A DNA stretch of 64,000 bases from G965250275 sp965250275 (GCA_965250275.1 OZ252297.1:4665971-4729970), one strand, 5' to 3'; shown: positions 34,160-43,550, counted from the first letter of the stretch. Made by a program: numbers and translations. The notes: generated by a model from the sequence alone, not told the origin.

Positions 34160-35020
34160 ATGAAGCGCCCGGACAGATCGTTCTTTCTGGTCTTGCCCGG
34201 GTTGGGATGGCTGGCCGTCTTCATGGTCGTCCCATGCCTGATTGTGTTTTTCTTCAGCTTCTTTGAGCGCGGCATCTATGGCGGGATCGATTACACCTTC
34301 ACGCTTGGCAATTTTGCGCGCGCGGCTGATCCGATCTATCTGTCTGTGTTTCTGGGTTCTGCCCGGATTGCCCTGACCGCAACTCTGATCGCTGTCCTGC
34401 TGGCCTATCCCGCGGCTTATGCGATTTCGCTGGCACCGAAACATCGCCAAACCACCTATTTGTTCCTCGTAATGCTGCCGTTCTGGAGCAACTACCTGAT
34501 CCGGACCTACGCCTGGATCGTCTTGCTGAATCGCGAGGGGCTGATCAACAAGGGGCTGATCAGCGCGAACCTGGTCGAAGAACCGTTGGACCTGCTCTAC
34601 AACGATTTCGCCGTCGTGACCGGCTTGGTGTACAACTACCTGCCGTTTGTCATTCTGGCGATCTACGCATCCTTGCAGCGCATGAACCCCGAACTGCGCG
34701 AAGCATCCAGTGACCTTGGCGCGCCCGCCTGGCGCACGTTTCTGCGGGTCACATTGCCACTGACGCTTCCGGGTGTCGCAGCAGGTGCAGTATTCGTGTT
34801 CGTCCTTTCGATCGGGAATTTTATCACCCCTGACCTTCTGGGGGGCGGGCGGATCCTCATGGTTGGAAATCTGATCTATGACCAATTCCTGTCGGCCCGG
34901 GACTGGCCCTTTGGCGCCGCGCTGTCACTGATCCTGATTTTTATCATGATGGTCTTGCTGTTCGTTCAGGCCGCCTTGGTGAACCGGGCCCAGGCGGCGA
35001 AGGGCGATCGGAATGGCTAA
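34160..35020 (+). CDS. PotB-like ABC transporter permease
   Basis: 286 residues with six hydrophobic segments. The N-terminus has a first helix at about residues 12-32; the EAA loop reads EASSDLGAPAWRTFLRVTLP (about residue 182), where the ATPase docks. SNYLIRTYAWIVLL near residue 112 is typical of spermidine/putrescine permeases. The gene overlaps the second permease gene by 8 bases. It would form half of the membrane channel for the amine bound by the upstream receptor. Confidence 0.88.
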   Translation: MKRPDRSFFLVLPGLGWLAVFMVVPCLIVFFFSFFERGIYGGIDYTFTLGNFARAADPIYLSVFLGSARIALTATLIAVLLAYPAAYAISLAPKHRQTTYLFLVMLPFWSNYLIRTYAWIVLLNREGLINKGLISANLVEEPLDLLYNDFAVVTGLVYNYLPFVILAIYASLQRMNPELREASSDLGAPAWRTFLRVTLPLTLPGVAAGAVFVFVLSIGNFITPDLLGGGRILMVGNLIYDQFLSARDWPFGAALSLILIFIMMVLLFVQAALVNRAQAAKGDRNG

Positions 35021-35801
35021 GCGGTTTCATGCGGGGCGTTGGCTCAACGCCCATCTGATCCTGACCTACGCTTTTTTGTATGGGCCCATCCTGGTGTTGA
35101 TGGCCCTCAGCTTTAATCGCGCGGGTTTGCCCACGGTCTGGACCGGATTTTCTTTTGAGTGGTATGTTGAACTCGCCAACAGTCCTGACATTCGCGATGC
35201 TGCGATCAACACGCTGATCGTCGCATTCAGTTCCACGTTGATCGCCACAACACTGGGCACCTTGCTTGCACTCGGTGTGGAGGAGCAGGCGCAGTCGAAT
35301 GCCGTCGATGCCCTGCTTTTTGCCCCCATGATCATTCCCGACATTGTGCTGGCAATCGCGCTCTTGTCTTTTTTTACGCTGCTGGAGCTCACGCTCGGCC
35401 TTTACTCCATCATCCTGTCACATGTCGTTTTCAACATTGCTTTTGTCTGTGCAATCGTCCGAACGCGGCTCAAGAACTTCGACACCTCCATAGTGGAAGC
35501 GTCCATTGATTTGGGCGCGAGCCGTCTCGTGACGTTCTGGCGCGTGACATTGCCGGTCATCTTCCCGGGCGTTCTGGCGGGGGCGCTTTTGGCCTTCACG
35601 CTGTCATTCGACGAATTCATCATCGCCTTCTTCACAGCAGGCGCGGGCTCAAGCTCCACCACGCTGCCGATGCGCATTTACTCCATGATCCGTTTTGGCG
35701 TGACACCCGAAATCAATGCCATGGCGACCATCATCATGCTGGTGAGTTTTACACTTGTATTCCTCTCACAACGCCTGAATCGCGATGTGATCGGATCATG
35801 A
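35013..35801 (+). CDS. PotC-like ABC transporter permease
   Basis: 262 residues with six hydrophobic segments. LILTYAFLYGPILVLMALSF forms the first helix. The EAA loop is EASIDLGASRLVTFWRVTLP (about residue 160), and LSFDEFIIAFFTAG follows, a PotC hallmark. It overlaps the preceding permease gene by 8 bases and the ATPase gene by 4. It would form the other half of the channel. Confidence 0.88.
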   Translation: MAKRFHAGRWLNAHLILTYAFLYGPILVLMALSFNRAGLPTVWTGFSFEWYVELANSPDIRDAAINTLIVAFSSTLIATTLGTLLALGVEEQAQSNAVDALLFAPMIIPDIVLAIALLSFFTLLELTLGLYSIILSHVVFNIAFVCAIVRTRLKNFDTSIVEASIDLGASRLVTFWRVTLPVIFPGVLAGALLAFTLSFDEFIIAFFTAGAGSSSTTLPMRIYSMIRFGVTPEINAMATIIMLVSFTLVFLSQRLNRDVIGS

Positions 35802-36868
35802 CCGTGCCTTCGGTCATATCTCTGAAATCGGTGACCAAGAGCTTTGGCCCGGTCACCGCCCTGCGAGATGTGTCCGTCGATCTGATCGAGGGAGAGTTCT
35901 TTGCCCTGCTGGGACCGTCGGGCTGCGGCAAGACCACTCTGTTGCGTCTCATCGCCGGATTTGGCGAAGCTGACGGCGGGCAAATTCTGTTGGATGGTCA
36001 GGACATGTCGGATCTGGGCCCCAATCACCGGCCCATCAATCTGATGTTCCAGTCCTATGCGCTGTTTCCCCATATGACGGTTGCGAAAAACATCGCCTAC
36101 GGTCTGGAAATGGAGCGGCTGGATCGCCGGGACATCAATTTGCGCGTGGGTGAGATCCTGGAACAGACCCATCTGACCGAGCTTTCTTCCCGCAAACCCT
36201 CACAACTTTCGGGCGGACAGAAACAACGCGTTGCTCTGGCTCGTGCTCTGGTCAAACGTCCGCGCGTGCTGCTGTTGGATGAACCGCTCGGCGCGCTCGA
36301 CAAAAAACTGCGCGAGCAAATGCAACTGGAGCTGAAACGGCTACAGCATGAACTGGGCATCACATTTGTCGTGGTCACCCATGATCAGGAAGAAGCACTT
36401 GTGATGGCAGACCGGATTGCGCTGATGAAGGATGGGCAGATCGCACAAATCGACACGCCGCGGGATCTCTACGAGCATCCGCGCTCCCGCTTTGTGGCCC
36501 AGTTCATCGGGGTCACAACCTTGCTCGAGGGCCACGCCGGAACCGACGGCATAGAGATAGAGGGGCTGGGGACACTGTCTACGGAAACAACTTTGCCGAC
36601 GGGTCAGCCTTGCGCGCTTTCCATTCGCCCGGAGCGCATTCGAGTCGAGACCGCAAATGACCCATCCAGCGATAATGCCGTAGAGGGTAAAATCACCGAC
36701 ATTGCCTATCAGGGACAAGCCGAGACCCTGATGATCGAGACCAGAGCGCGAGCCGTGCCGATCATTGCACGTCTCTCGGCGCGCCAAGCGGGGCAGTCCG
36801 GTTTCCAGATTGGCGAGACTGTCTGGTGCCACTGGCAAGCGGAAGATGGTCGCATTCTGACAGATTAG
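35798..36868 (+). CDS. PotA-like ABC transporter ATP-binding protein
   Basis: 356 residues, the standard length for PotA-type ATPases with a TOBE domain. Walker A is GPSGCGKTT (about residue 40), the signature LSGGQKQRVALARAL (about 137), Walker B VLLLDEPLGALD and the switch His FVVVTHDQEEA. The C-terminal 110 residues form the TOBE regulatory domain. The gene is coupled to the permease gene by an ATGA overlap. It powers import of the amine bound by the upstream receptor. Confidence 0.9.
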   Translation: MTVPSVISLKSVTKSFGPVTALRDVSVDLIEGEFFALLGPSGCGKTTLLRLIAGFGEADGGQILLDGQDMSDLGPNHRPINLMFQSYALFPHMTVAKNIAYGLEMERLDRRDINLRVGEILEQTHLTELSSRKPSQLSGGQKQRVALARALVKRPRVLLLDEPLGALDKKLREQMQLELKRLQHELGITFVVVTHDQEEALVMADRIALMKDGQIAQIDTPRDLYEHPRSRFVAQFIGVTTLLEGHAGTDGIEIEGLGTLSTETTLPTGQPCALSIRPERIRVETANDPSSDNAVEGKITDIAYQGQAETLMIETRARAVPIIARLSARQAGQSGFQIGETVWCHWQAEDGRILTD

Positions 36869-36886
36869 AACTCAACGGAGGACACG

Positions 36887-38176
36887 ATGAGCAAAACAAT
36901 TGCATTTTTTCCCGAGGCGGCCTTTGGCCCGGCCTTGAACTCAGTTGGCATTGCGCAGGCGGTTGAAAGGCTGGGGCACAAGGCCGTGTTTTTGTCGGAC
37001 CCTGGGTTTGTCGAGGTGTACCAGGGATACGGTTTCGAATGTCATCCGGTGAATCTGTCCGAACCGATGCCGCCAGAAGAAATGGCCAAATTCTGGGAGG
37101 ATTTCATCAACGGGCATATTCCAAACTTCTCCAAAAGCCCGATCGATCAGATCGACAATTATGTCAAGGAGTGCTGGGAAGCGATCGTCGACAGTGCGAA
37201 ATGGGCGGAGAATGACCTGCCCGGCATCTTGAGCAGTGTTTCGCCGGACGTGATCTGTGTCGACAACGTGATCCTATTTCCCGCCATCAAACGGTACGCC
37301 GCGGAGAATGGCAAAGCCTGGGTCCGGATCATTTCATGTTCTGAAAACGAAATCGACGACCCGGATATCCCCCCCCATCTTTCGGGTTGCGCCGAAAGCG
37401 ACAAAGCCTGCCATGCGACGTACCGGGCCAAGTTTCAGGAGGTGATCAAACCAATCCACGACGACTTCAACGCCTTCCTCGCCAGTTGCGGAGAGGACCC
37501 ATACCCCATTGGCGAGTTCTTTGAAGCATCGCCACATATGAACATGTTGCTCTACCCCGAGCCAGTGAAGTTCAACCGTGCAACGCCGTTGGACCCGACC
37601 CGATTTCAATACCTCGAAGGCTGCGTGCGCGAAGACGAACCCTACGCCGTGCCAACGTTCAAAGCGCATAATGACAAGCCGTTGATCTATGTCAGCTTCG
37701 GATCGCTGGGGGCAGGCGATACTGAATTGATGAAGCGCATCATTGCGGCCGTGTCCAAGATGGAACTGCGCGCATTGGTCAATGTCGGAGACTACGCAGA
37801 GGCCTATGACAACATCCCAGATAACGTTCATATCGCGGGCTGGTACCCGCAGCCTTCGGTCATACCGCAGGTCGACGCCGTGATTCATCATGGCGGCAAC
37901 AACAGCTTCACCGAGTGCCTCTACTTCGGCAAACCCGCGATCATCATGCCCTATGTCTGGGACGGGCATGACAACGCCACGCGGGTTCAGGAAACAGGAC
38001 ACGGGATCAAGATGGACCGTTACAACTGGTCGGACGATGATCTGTCGACAAATATCCAGACCCTTCTGACGGACGCCAAGATGCGGGACCGGTTGAAGGC
38101 AACCTCAGAACATTCACAGGCACAGCACGGCCCTACCAAGGCGGCACGACTGCTTGATCAACTGGCCGGAGACTGA
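36887..38176 (+). CDS. GT1-family (UGT/MGT-like) glycosyltransferase in a transport/catabolic operon
   Basis: 429 residues with two Rossmann-like halves. The N-terminal acceptor half begins TIAFFPEAAFGPALNSVGIAQAVERLGH. The C-terminal donor half has YVSFGSLG (about residue 270) and a signature region VHIAGWYPQPSVIPQVDAVIHHGG followed by NNSFTECLYFGKPAIIMP (about 320-355), typical of UDP-sugar transferases acting on small molecules. It follows the ATPase by 18 bases with GGAGG before the start. A glycosyltransferase inside an amine uptake operon is unexpected: it may glycosylate an intermediate, or have been recruited for another reaction. Confidence 0.85.
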   Translation: MSKTIAFFPEAAFGPALNSVGIAQAVERLGHKAVFLSDPGFVEVYQGYGFECHPVNLSEPMPPEEMAKFWEDFINGHIPNFSKSPIDQIDNYVKECWEAIVDSAKWAENDLPGILSSVSPDVICVDNVILFPAIKRYAAENGKAWVRIISCSENEIDDPDIPPHLSGCAESDKACHATYRAKFQEVIKPIHDDFNAFLASCGEDPYPIGEFFEASPHMNMLLYPEPVKFNRATPLDPTRFQYLEGCVREDEPYAVPTFKAHNDKPLIYVSFGSLGAGDTELMKRIIAAVSKMELRALVNVGDYAEAYDNIPDNVHIAGWYPQPSVIPQVDAVIHHGGNNSFTECLYFGKPAIIMPYVWDGHDNATRVQETGHGIKMDRYNWSDDDLSTNIQTLLTDAKMRDRLKATSEHSQAQHGPTKAARLLDQLAGD

Positions 38177-38179
38177 CCC

Positions 38180-38548
38180 GTGGGGCAAACCGAAACATCC
38201 TCGGCACCACATATGCACAACGCCTCGGTCAGTTCGGACGGGTTTGTCGACTGGGGCGGACACTTCGAACCGATTGATGGCAAATCGCAAAACTGCGGGC
38301 GGCTTCTTTGGAAAGGGGCTCGCGACGGTCTTCCCGAAGCTGGCATCTGGGATTGCACCCCCGGCAGCTGGCGTCTGGAACTTCCGCGTGACGAGCTGTG
38401 TCATTTCGTATCCGGACACGCGACCTATCGCCGGGATGATGGAGAAATCATCGAAGTGACACCCGGCACTGTTGTCCATTTTCGTGAAGGCTGGTGCGGG
38501 ATCGTGACCGTGCACGAAACCATGCGCAGCATTTACATGCTGCGATGA
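38180..38548 (+). CDS. DUF861-type cupin protein, first of a tandem pair
   Basis: 122 residues from GTG at 38180, three bases after the glycosyltransferase stop. The single cupin barrel shows ESGIW-like AGIWDCTPGSW, then DELCHFVSGHATYRRDDG and a C-terminal VHETMRSIYMLR. This matches the cupin_3/DUF861 group, some of which are ureidoglycine aminohydrolases or regulators. It is about 45 percent identical by eye to the next gene's product over the barrel. Function here is unknown; an ATG at codon 12 is an alternative start. Confidence 0.78.
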   Translation: MGQTETSSAPHMHNASVSSDGFVDWGGHFEPIDGKSQNCGRLLWKGARDGLPEAGIWDCTPGSWRLELPRDELCHFVSGHATYRRDDGEIIEVTPGTVVHFREGWCGIVTVHETMRSIYMLR

Positions 38549-38562
38549 GAAAGGGCGCCGAC

Positions 38563-38934
38563 ATGGCACAGAAGACCGAAGACCCCATCACAGCCACACC
38601 GGTGCTCCGAGGACCAGCTCAGGTTCAGGACGTTGTTGAATGGGGCGCCATTCCGACAATGATCGAGGGGGAAAGCCGAACATCGGGCAAGCTGATTTTC
38701 AAAGGCCCGGACGGCAGCCCCGAGTCCGGTATCTGGATATGCACACCCGGCTATTGGGACTGCCATGTCACGGCCGACGAACTGTGTCACTTCCTTGAAG
38801 GGCGATGCACATACACCCACGAGACAGGAGAGGTCATAGAAATCGAGCCAGACACCGCGGCCTTCTTTCCCAAGGGATGGAAAGGCACCTGCCGTGTCCA
38901 TGAAACCGTGCGCAAGGTCTACATGATCCGATGA
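38563..38934 (+). CDS. DUF861-type cupin protein, second of a tandem pair
   Basis: 123 residues from ATG at 38563, after AAAGGGCG; ATG at 38545 overlapping the previous stop is an alternative. The barrel has SGIWICTPGYWDC, ADELCHFLEGRCTYTHETG and VHETVRKVYMIR, paralogous to the upstream gene. Its stop overlaps the aldehyde dehydrogenase start (ATGA), so it is translationally coupled. Two cupins side by side suggest a heteromer or two steps on related substrates. Confidence 0.8.
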   Translation: MAQKTEDPITATPVLRGPAQVQDVVEWGAIPTMIEGESRTSGKLIFKGPDGSPESGIWICTPGYWDCHVTADELCHFLEGRCTYTHETGEVIEIEPDTAAFFPKGWKGTCRVHETVRKVYMIR

Positions 38935-40448
38935 GCTTTTCTCCTGCGTCGCCCAGTTTCTACCTGCACCCCGAGTACCACAAGGCGGAAGGGGCTCCTC
39001 AGCCGGTGATTGATCCGGCGACACTTGCGCAGGTTGGTGCGATCGCAAACACCAGTCCGACCGAAATGTCCGATACTCTGAAAGCCGTGAACCGGTCGCA
39101 GCAAAGCTGGGCCGCTCTGGACGCAAAGTCGCGGGCGGTAGCGCTGCATAGGATCGCCAGCGCCATCGAAGCCAAGGACATGCGCCGCTGTGCCGAACTG
39201 ATGACCCGCGAGATGGGCAAGCCGTATCCGGAAGCCATCGGCGAGATCGCAAATTGCTCGGGTGTGTTTCGCTATTTCGCGGAAATGGCCCGTGACGAGG
39301 CGGGAAAAGTAGCCGGCACCACGCAAGCCGGATCGTTTCAGTATGCCCGGTACGACCCGCTGGGTGTCAGTGTGCACATCATGCCATTCAACTTTCCGAT
39401 CCTGCTGATGTGCTGGACGGTTGCGGCATCGCTGGCTGCAGGCAACGGTTGCGTCATCAAACCTGCACCCGCAACGACGCTCTCGACGCTGGAGTTTATG
39501 GATGTGTTTGCGGCGTTGCCCGAGGGTTTGCTCGCGTGTTTGCCCGGGGATGCCAGTGTGGCACAGGCGCTCATCGAGTCCGACAAGACACATGCCGTCG
39601 CGTTCACCGGGTCAGTGGCTGCGGCCAAGGCAGTGGCTGTCGCCGCCGCGGCCCAGATGAAACCTGCGGTGATTGAAGCGGGCGGCAGCGATGCATTGAT
39701 CGTGACCGAGTCCGCCCCTCTGGATGTTGCGGCGTCCGGCGCCGTGACGGCGGCATTTCATCTGTCCGGTCAGGTCTGCACGTCAGCCGAACGCTTCTTC
39801 GTTGCTGACGCAATCCACGACGATTTCGTGCGCGCCTTTGTGGCGCAGGCCAAAACGCTTCGCATTGGCAATGGCCTTAGCCGCTCCGAAATAGGACCAC
39901 TGGTCAGCGAGGCGGCGCGAAACAAAGTGGCTGATCTGGTCTCAGATGCCGTCGAGCACGGTGCGGGTGTTGCATTGGGCGGCAGGGTGCCCCCTGATTG
40001 CCCGGTCGGATGGTTCTATGAGCCGACCATTCTGACCGGGGTCACGCCGGACATGCAGATCATGAAGCAGGAGTGTTTCGGGCCTGTTGCCGCGATCTGC
40101 CGTGTCGCCGATTTCGATGAGGCGATCGAAAGGGCAAATGACAGCCCTTTCGGGCTGGGCGCATCAATCTTTACGACCCGGCTGGACGAAGCGCACGAGG
40201 CGGCGGAGCGGCTGGAGTCCGGCATGGTCTGGGTGAACAACCCGCTGATCGACAATGACGCTTTGCCCTTTGGCGGTTGGAAACTGTCCGGACTGGGACG
40301 AGAACTCAGCCGCATGGGACTGGATACCTTTCGGCGGTCCAAGATGGTTGTCATGGACCATAAACCTGTCATTCAGGACTGGTGGTACCCATACCCAGAC
40401 GACTGGTTTTACGACAGCACTGGGCGCAGCCATGTGGACAGGGAGTAG
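38931..40448 (+). CDS. NAD(P)-dependent aldehyde dehydrogenase
   Basis: 505 residues. The catalytic Cys is in SGQVCTSAERFF and the general-base Glu in VIEAGGSDALIV. Coenzyme motifs include HIMPFNFPILL (the PWNFP-like motif) and AVAFTGSVAAAK. The last 35 residues (WWYPYPDDWFYDS) form an extended aromatic tail not usual for this family. It ends a nine-gene plus-strand run starting at the amine-binding protein gene and would oxidise the aldehyde formed by oxidative deamination, similar to PuuC or succinate-semialdehyde dehydrogenase. The exact substrate is unknown. Confidence 0.88.
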   Translation: MSFSPASPSFYLHPEYHKAEGAPQPVIDPATLAQVGAIANTSPTEMSDTLKAVNRSQQSWAALDAKSRAVALHRIASAIEAKDMRRCAELMTREMGKPYPEAIGEIANCSGVFRYFAEMARDEAGKVAGTTQAGSFQYARYDPLGVSVHIMPFNFPILLMCWTVAASLAAGNGCVIKPAPATTLSTLEFMDVFAALPEGLLACLPGDASVAQALIESDKTHAVAFTGSVAAAKAVAVAAAAQMKPAVIEAGGSDALIVTESAPLDVAASGAVTAAFHLSGQVCTSAERFFVADAIHDDFVRAFVAQAKTLRIGNGLSRSEIGPLVSEAARNKVADLVSDAVEHGAGVALGGRVPPDCPVGWFYEPTILTGVTPDMQIMKQECFGPVAAICRVADFDEAIERANDSPFGLGASIFTTRLDEAHEAAERLESGMVWVNNPLIDNDALPFGGWKLSGLGRELSRMGLDTFRRSKMVVMDHKPVIQDWWYPYPDDWFYDSTGRSHVDRE

Positions 40449-40490
40449 TAGACAGACCCAGCGCCAAGGGCAGGTCTACTTCTTTTCCTT
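40446..40490 (+). terminator. Hairpin at the end of the pot-like operon
   Basis: GTAGAC (40447-40452) pairs with GTCTAC, with an inner CCC/GGG pair and mismatches between. TTCTTTTCC follows on the plus strand. It overlaps the end of the convergent epimerase gene, so it may serve both transcripts. Confidence 0.5.
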
Positions 40491-41306
40491 CTTGATCCCC
40501 AACAGCGCCTGCCCGCTTTGACCCATATCGACCGAGGAGAATGGCCCACCCAGGGTCATCTGCCCAACATCTGTCGGATCAAAGGGACCGGCACTCGCAA
40601 GGATGTCCTTGGCGTATTGCTCTGCGTTGTCCTTTGGACGATAGCCCAGAAAATGCGCCCCGCTGTTGTCGACGGGCGCGCGGTCGTTGTTCGAGATCCC
40701 ATAGACCGTGCAATAGCCGGTGGTCGGCGTGTCTATGGACCGCTGCACCAACTGGATCATGTCATCATAGCTCAACCAGGTCCCCAACGATCGGGCGTTC
40801 TTGACTGGCGCACAGGAAAAGATCCGCAGACAAACCGCTTCAAGCCCACGCTTCTCCCAGTACATCCGCGCAAGATCCTCGGCAAAACACTTCGACAACC
40901 CATAGTAACCATCCGGGCGGTGCGCCGCATCGAGCCCGATCACATCGCGGGTCGGGTGCATCCCAACCGCGTGCACCGAACTGGCATAAACGATCCGTTT
41001 CACGCCCTGTCGATAAGCCGCCTCCCAGACATTGTAGCATCCGATGATGTTGGCCTGCAGGATCTCGTCGAACGGCGCCTCGTCGCTGATACCGCCGAAA
41101 TGCACAACCATTTCCGCGCCCTCCAGGGCCCGCTCGACTGCGTCCAGCTCTGACAAATCCGCAGGAACATAGCGCTCGCCGGGGTAGAGGTTGTCGAGGT
41201 CCGGCTCGATGTCGGAAGACACCAACTCGGCTGTGATCTTGCTCAGAGGCTCACGCAAGTACGACCCCAGCCGCCCTGCCGCACCGGTAAGTACCAATCT
41301 GTTCAT
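40476..41306 (-). CDS. NAD-dependent epimerase/dehydratase, uronate dehydrogenase-like
   Basis: 276 residues. The extended-SDR motif is TGAAGRLGSYL at the N-terminus, the catalytic Tyr and Lys are in DGYYGLSKCFAEDLARMY (about 135-150), and VVHFGGISDEAPFDEIL matches the segment known from Agrobacterium and Pseudomonas uronate dehydrogenases, as does the end FLGYRPKDNAEQYA. Those enzymes oxidise glucuronate and galacturonate to aldarolactones. The preceding FAD oxidase gene is on the same strand, 39 bases upstream. The link to a sugar-acid or amino-sugar route is inferred. Confidence 0.82.
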   Translation of the reverse strand: MNRLVLTGAAGRLGSYLREPLSKITAELVSSDIEPDLDNLYPGERYVPADLSELDAVERALEGAEMVVHFGGISDEAPFDEILQANIIGCYNVWEAAYRQGVKRIVYASSVHAVGMHPTRDVIGLDAAHRPDGYYGLSKCFAEDLARMYWEKRGLEAVCLRIFSCAPVKNARSLGTWLSYDDMIQLVQRSIDTPTTGYCTVYGISNNDRAPVDNSGAHFLGYRPKDNAEQYAKDILASAGPFDPTDVGQMTLGGPFSSVDMGQSGQALLGIKKEKK

Positions 41307-41345
41307 ATCGCCACTCCCCTTCTCGTCACAGGTTTCGAGGTCGCC

Positions 41346-42569
41346 TCAAATCACGGCCCTTTCGACAATCGGCTCATCCCGTACCAGTCGATCATAGCGG
41401 AACGGGCTGAGATCGAGCGCCCGGAACTCTCCGTATGTCAGCCACTCCGCTGTACCGCGCCCCATGGCAGGGGACTGCTGCAAACCGTGCCCGGAAAAGC
41501 CGTTGAGAAACAGGAAATTCTCCAGCTCGGGATGCGGGCCAACAATCGCGTTGTGGTCAAACGTGTTATAGGCGTAGTGACCGGCCCATTCATTGATCAC
41601 ACGAATGGCTTCGAATTGTGGAATTCGGGCTGCAATCACGGGCCATATGTGGTTCTCCCACAGGCTGTGGTCCATCGAGAAATCCATGAAATCGACGGCG
41701 GGATCGACGTCGGAATGCCCGCCAGCCAGATAGGTCTTCGGACCGTCCTGTCGAAAGTGCACCCCTGTTGGATCAATTGTGAGCGGCAGCTCCCGATCCA
41801 GTGGTTGTTCTGCCGAAAAAATCCAGGTGAAGCGCTTTCGGGGCTCAACCGGCAATTCGATGCCCGCCATCCGTGAAGTGCGCGCAGCACGTGGCCCGGA
41901 TGCGTTGACAACCTGACCGCATGAAATCGTCTGGCCCGACGCCAGTGTAATGCTCTCAACCCGCGAGCCCCTCGCGTCTCGCGTGATCTCCACCACCTCA
42001 TTGGCGATGTACTCTACGCCGCGGTCCCGCGCGGAGCGTCGAAACCAATCGAACACTGTGTTTCCATCCCAATACCCTTCATCCACCGTGTTGATGCTGC
42101 CCAAGACAACGTCATCGACTGCGTAGAAGGGGTAGGCTTGTTTGATGTCTTCTGCCGTCATCAGCCGGGTGCCGGCGCCTGCTGCCTGTTGAACCACGTG
42201 GTTGGCGCGCAACACGTCGGCAAAGGCCTCGTTGTCCGCAAGATAGAGATACCCGTAACTTTGAATCGAAAGTTCCGGAACGCGGGGGTCGTCCCCCATG
42301 TAGCTGCGCAGGTTCTTCACAAAATCAGCGGCGAACTGCGAAATGCGGACGTTCAGTTCATTGCTGAATTGCTGGCGCATGCAGGAGTTGGTGTGCGACG
42401 TAGAGCAGTTTTCGTAGGTCGGGTCCTTTTCGATGACGAGGACCGAACCGTCGAAATCCGGATTGTCAGTCAGGAACCAGGCCGTAGATGACCCCATGAT
42501 GGCGCCGCCAATGATGACAACATCATAGTTGGTTTTCTCAGGGGTGGTTGGCCAACCGGAAACGTTCAT
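41346..42569 (-). CDS. FAD-dependent oxidoreductase (DAO/amino acid or amine oxidase family)
   Basis: 407 residues. The N-terminal FAD motif VVIIGGAIMGSSTAWFLTD (about residues 16-34) is followed by ENCSTSHTNSCMRQQFSN, and the C-terminus by YNTFDHNAIVGPHPELENFL and NGFSGHGLQQSPAMGRGTAEW, characteristic of the DAO/sarcosine-oxidase family. It would oxidise a secondary or primary amine to an imine and release H2O2 or pass electrons on. It is transcribed with the uronate-dehydrogenase-like gene and convergently with the pot-like operon, so it is a good candidate for the deamination step. Confidence 0.87.
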   Translation of the reverse strand: MNVSGWPTTPEKTNYDVVIIGGAIMGSSTAWFLTDNPDFDGSVLVIEKDPTYENCSTSHTNSCMRQQFSNELNVRISQFAADFVKNLRSYMGDDPRVPELSIQSYGYLYLADNEAFADVLRANHVVQQAAGAGTRLMTAEDIKQAYPFYAVDDVVLGSINTVDEGYWDGNTVFDWFRRSARDRGVEYIANEVVEITRDARGSRVESITLASGQTISCGQVVNASGPRAARTSRMAGIELPVEPRKRFTWIFSAEQPLDRELPLTIDPTGVHFRQDGPKTYLAGGHSDVDPAVDFMDFSMDHSLWENHIWPVIAARIPQFEAIRVINEWAGHYAYNTFDHNAIVGPHPELENFLFLNGFSGHGLQQSPAMGRGTAEWLTYGEFRALDLSPFRYDRLVRDEPIVERAVI

Positions 42570-42733
42570 CTGGCACTCGCTTTCGACTCTGAATCGTGTC
42601 GCAACGCTGTATCACCAGATCCCTAGGCAAAACCGCCCTGCGCCACAAGCTTTGTCGGGGGTGCGGACAGCTTTGCCCATCCGTTCAGACGCTTCGGGAA
42701 ATGATGAACGCTTGGCAGATCCGGACGAAATGA

Positions 42734-43480
42734 TCAGTCTGTCTCGTCAAAAGAAAAATCCGGCAGATGTCCAAAAGCCGCTTTGAGCGCCTCTCCCCAG
42801 CCATTCGACACGGCCTGAAAGTAGGGATCACTGCCACGTACCCGCCCTTGCTGGCCCAGGGATAGCGTGTCGGCGGAGTATGTGACGTAATCTATGGGCA
42901 GACCAACCGAGAGATTGGATTTGATCGTACTGTCGAAACTCACCAGCAAAAGCTTGATCGCTTGTTCGAAACTCATGTGCGGATCATAGGTCCGGACGAG
43001 AATGGGTTTGCCGTACTTTGTTTCGCCGATCTGAAAAAAGGGGTTGTCGGCAGCAGCTTCGATGAAGTTGCCCTCCGGATAGATCAGAAACAGGCGCGGC
43101 GGGCTGCCTTTGATCTGTCCCCCGATGATCATCGTCGCACCGAAGGACGCGGCTTCGGCCTCCAGCCCGCCGGACATGTTATCTGCAATGACCTCCTTTA
43201 GGGTCTGTCCAACCTGCCGCGCGATCTGAAACATCGATGGTGCCTCCAGGATCGATGGAGCGCGATCCTCGGGCGCTTTTGTGCGTTCATCGATCAGGCC
43301 GACAACCGCCTGCGTCGTCGCCAGGTTCCCGGCAGTCATCAGTGTGATGACCCGCTCATTGGGCACTTCCCAGGTGTGCATCTTCTTGGCCGTGGCGATG
43401 TTATCGAGCCCGGCATTTGTTCTGGTGTCCGACATGAACACCAGCCCGCGATCCAGACGCATGCCGACGCAATAGGTCAT
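42734..43480 (-). CDS. Anbu, proteasome-like Ntn peptidase
   Basis: 248 residues from ATG at 43478-43480; a longer frame covers the transglutaminase gene in antisense. The N-terminus MTYCVGMRLDRGLVFMSDTRTN is the proteasome beta-fold start, with Thr2 as the likely nucleophile after Met removal. GETKYGKPILVRTYDP and DSTIKSNLSVGLPIDYVTY are typical of Anbu (ancestral beta subunit). Anbu forms open lock-washer rings. It sits in its usual cluster with transglutaminase-like, alpha-E and ATP-grasp proteins. The substrate of the system remains unclear. Confidence 0.92.
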   Translation of the reverse strand: MTYCVGMRLDRGLVFMSDTRTNAGLDNIATAKKMHTWEVPNERVITLMTAGNLATTQAVVGLIDERTKAPEDRAPSILEAPSMFQIARQVGQTLKEVIADNMSGGLEAEAASFGATMIIGGQIKGSPPRLFLIYPEGNFIEAAADNPFFQIGETKYGKPILVRTYDPHMSFEQAIKLLLVSFDSTIKSNLSVGLPIDYVTYSADTLSLGQQGRVRGSDPYFQAVSNGWGEALKAAFGHLPDFSFDETD

Positions 43481-43550
43481 GGTTGTTGTTTTGTCCCTCT
43501 CAGGCCGCCGTCCGTACAACTGTTGGCGGTCCCACATGCTTTGGGCGACA

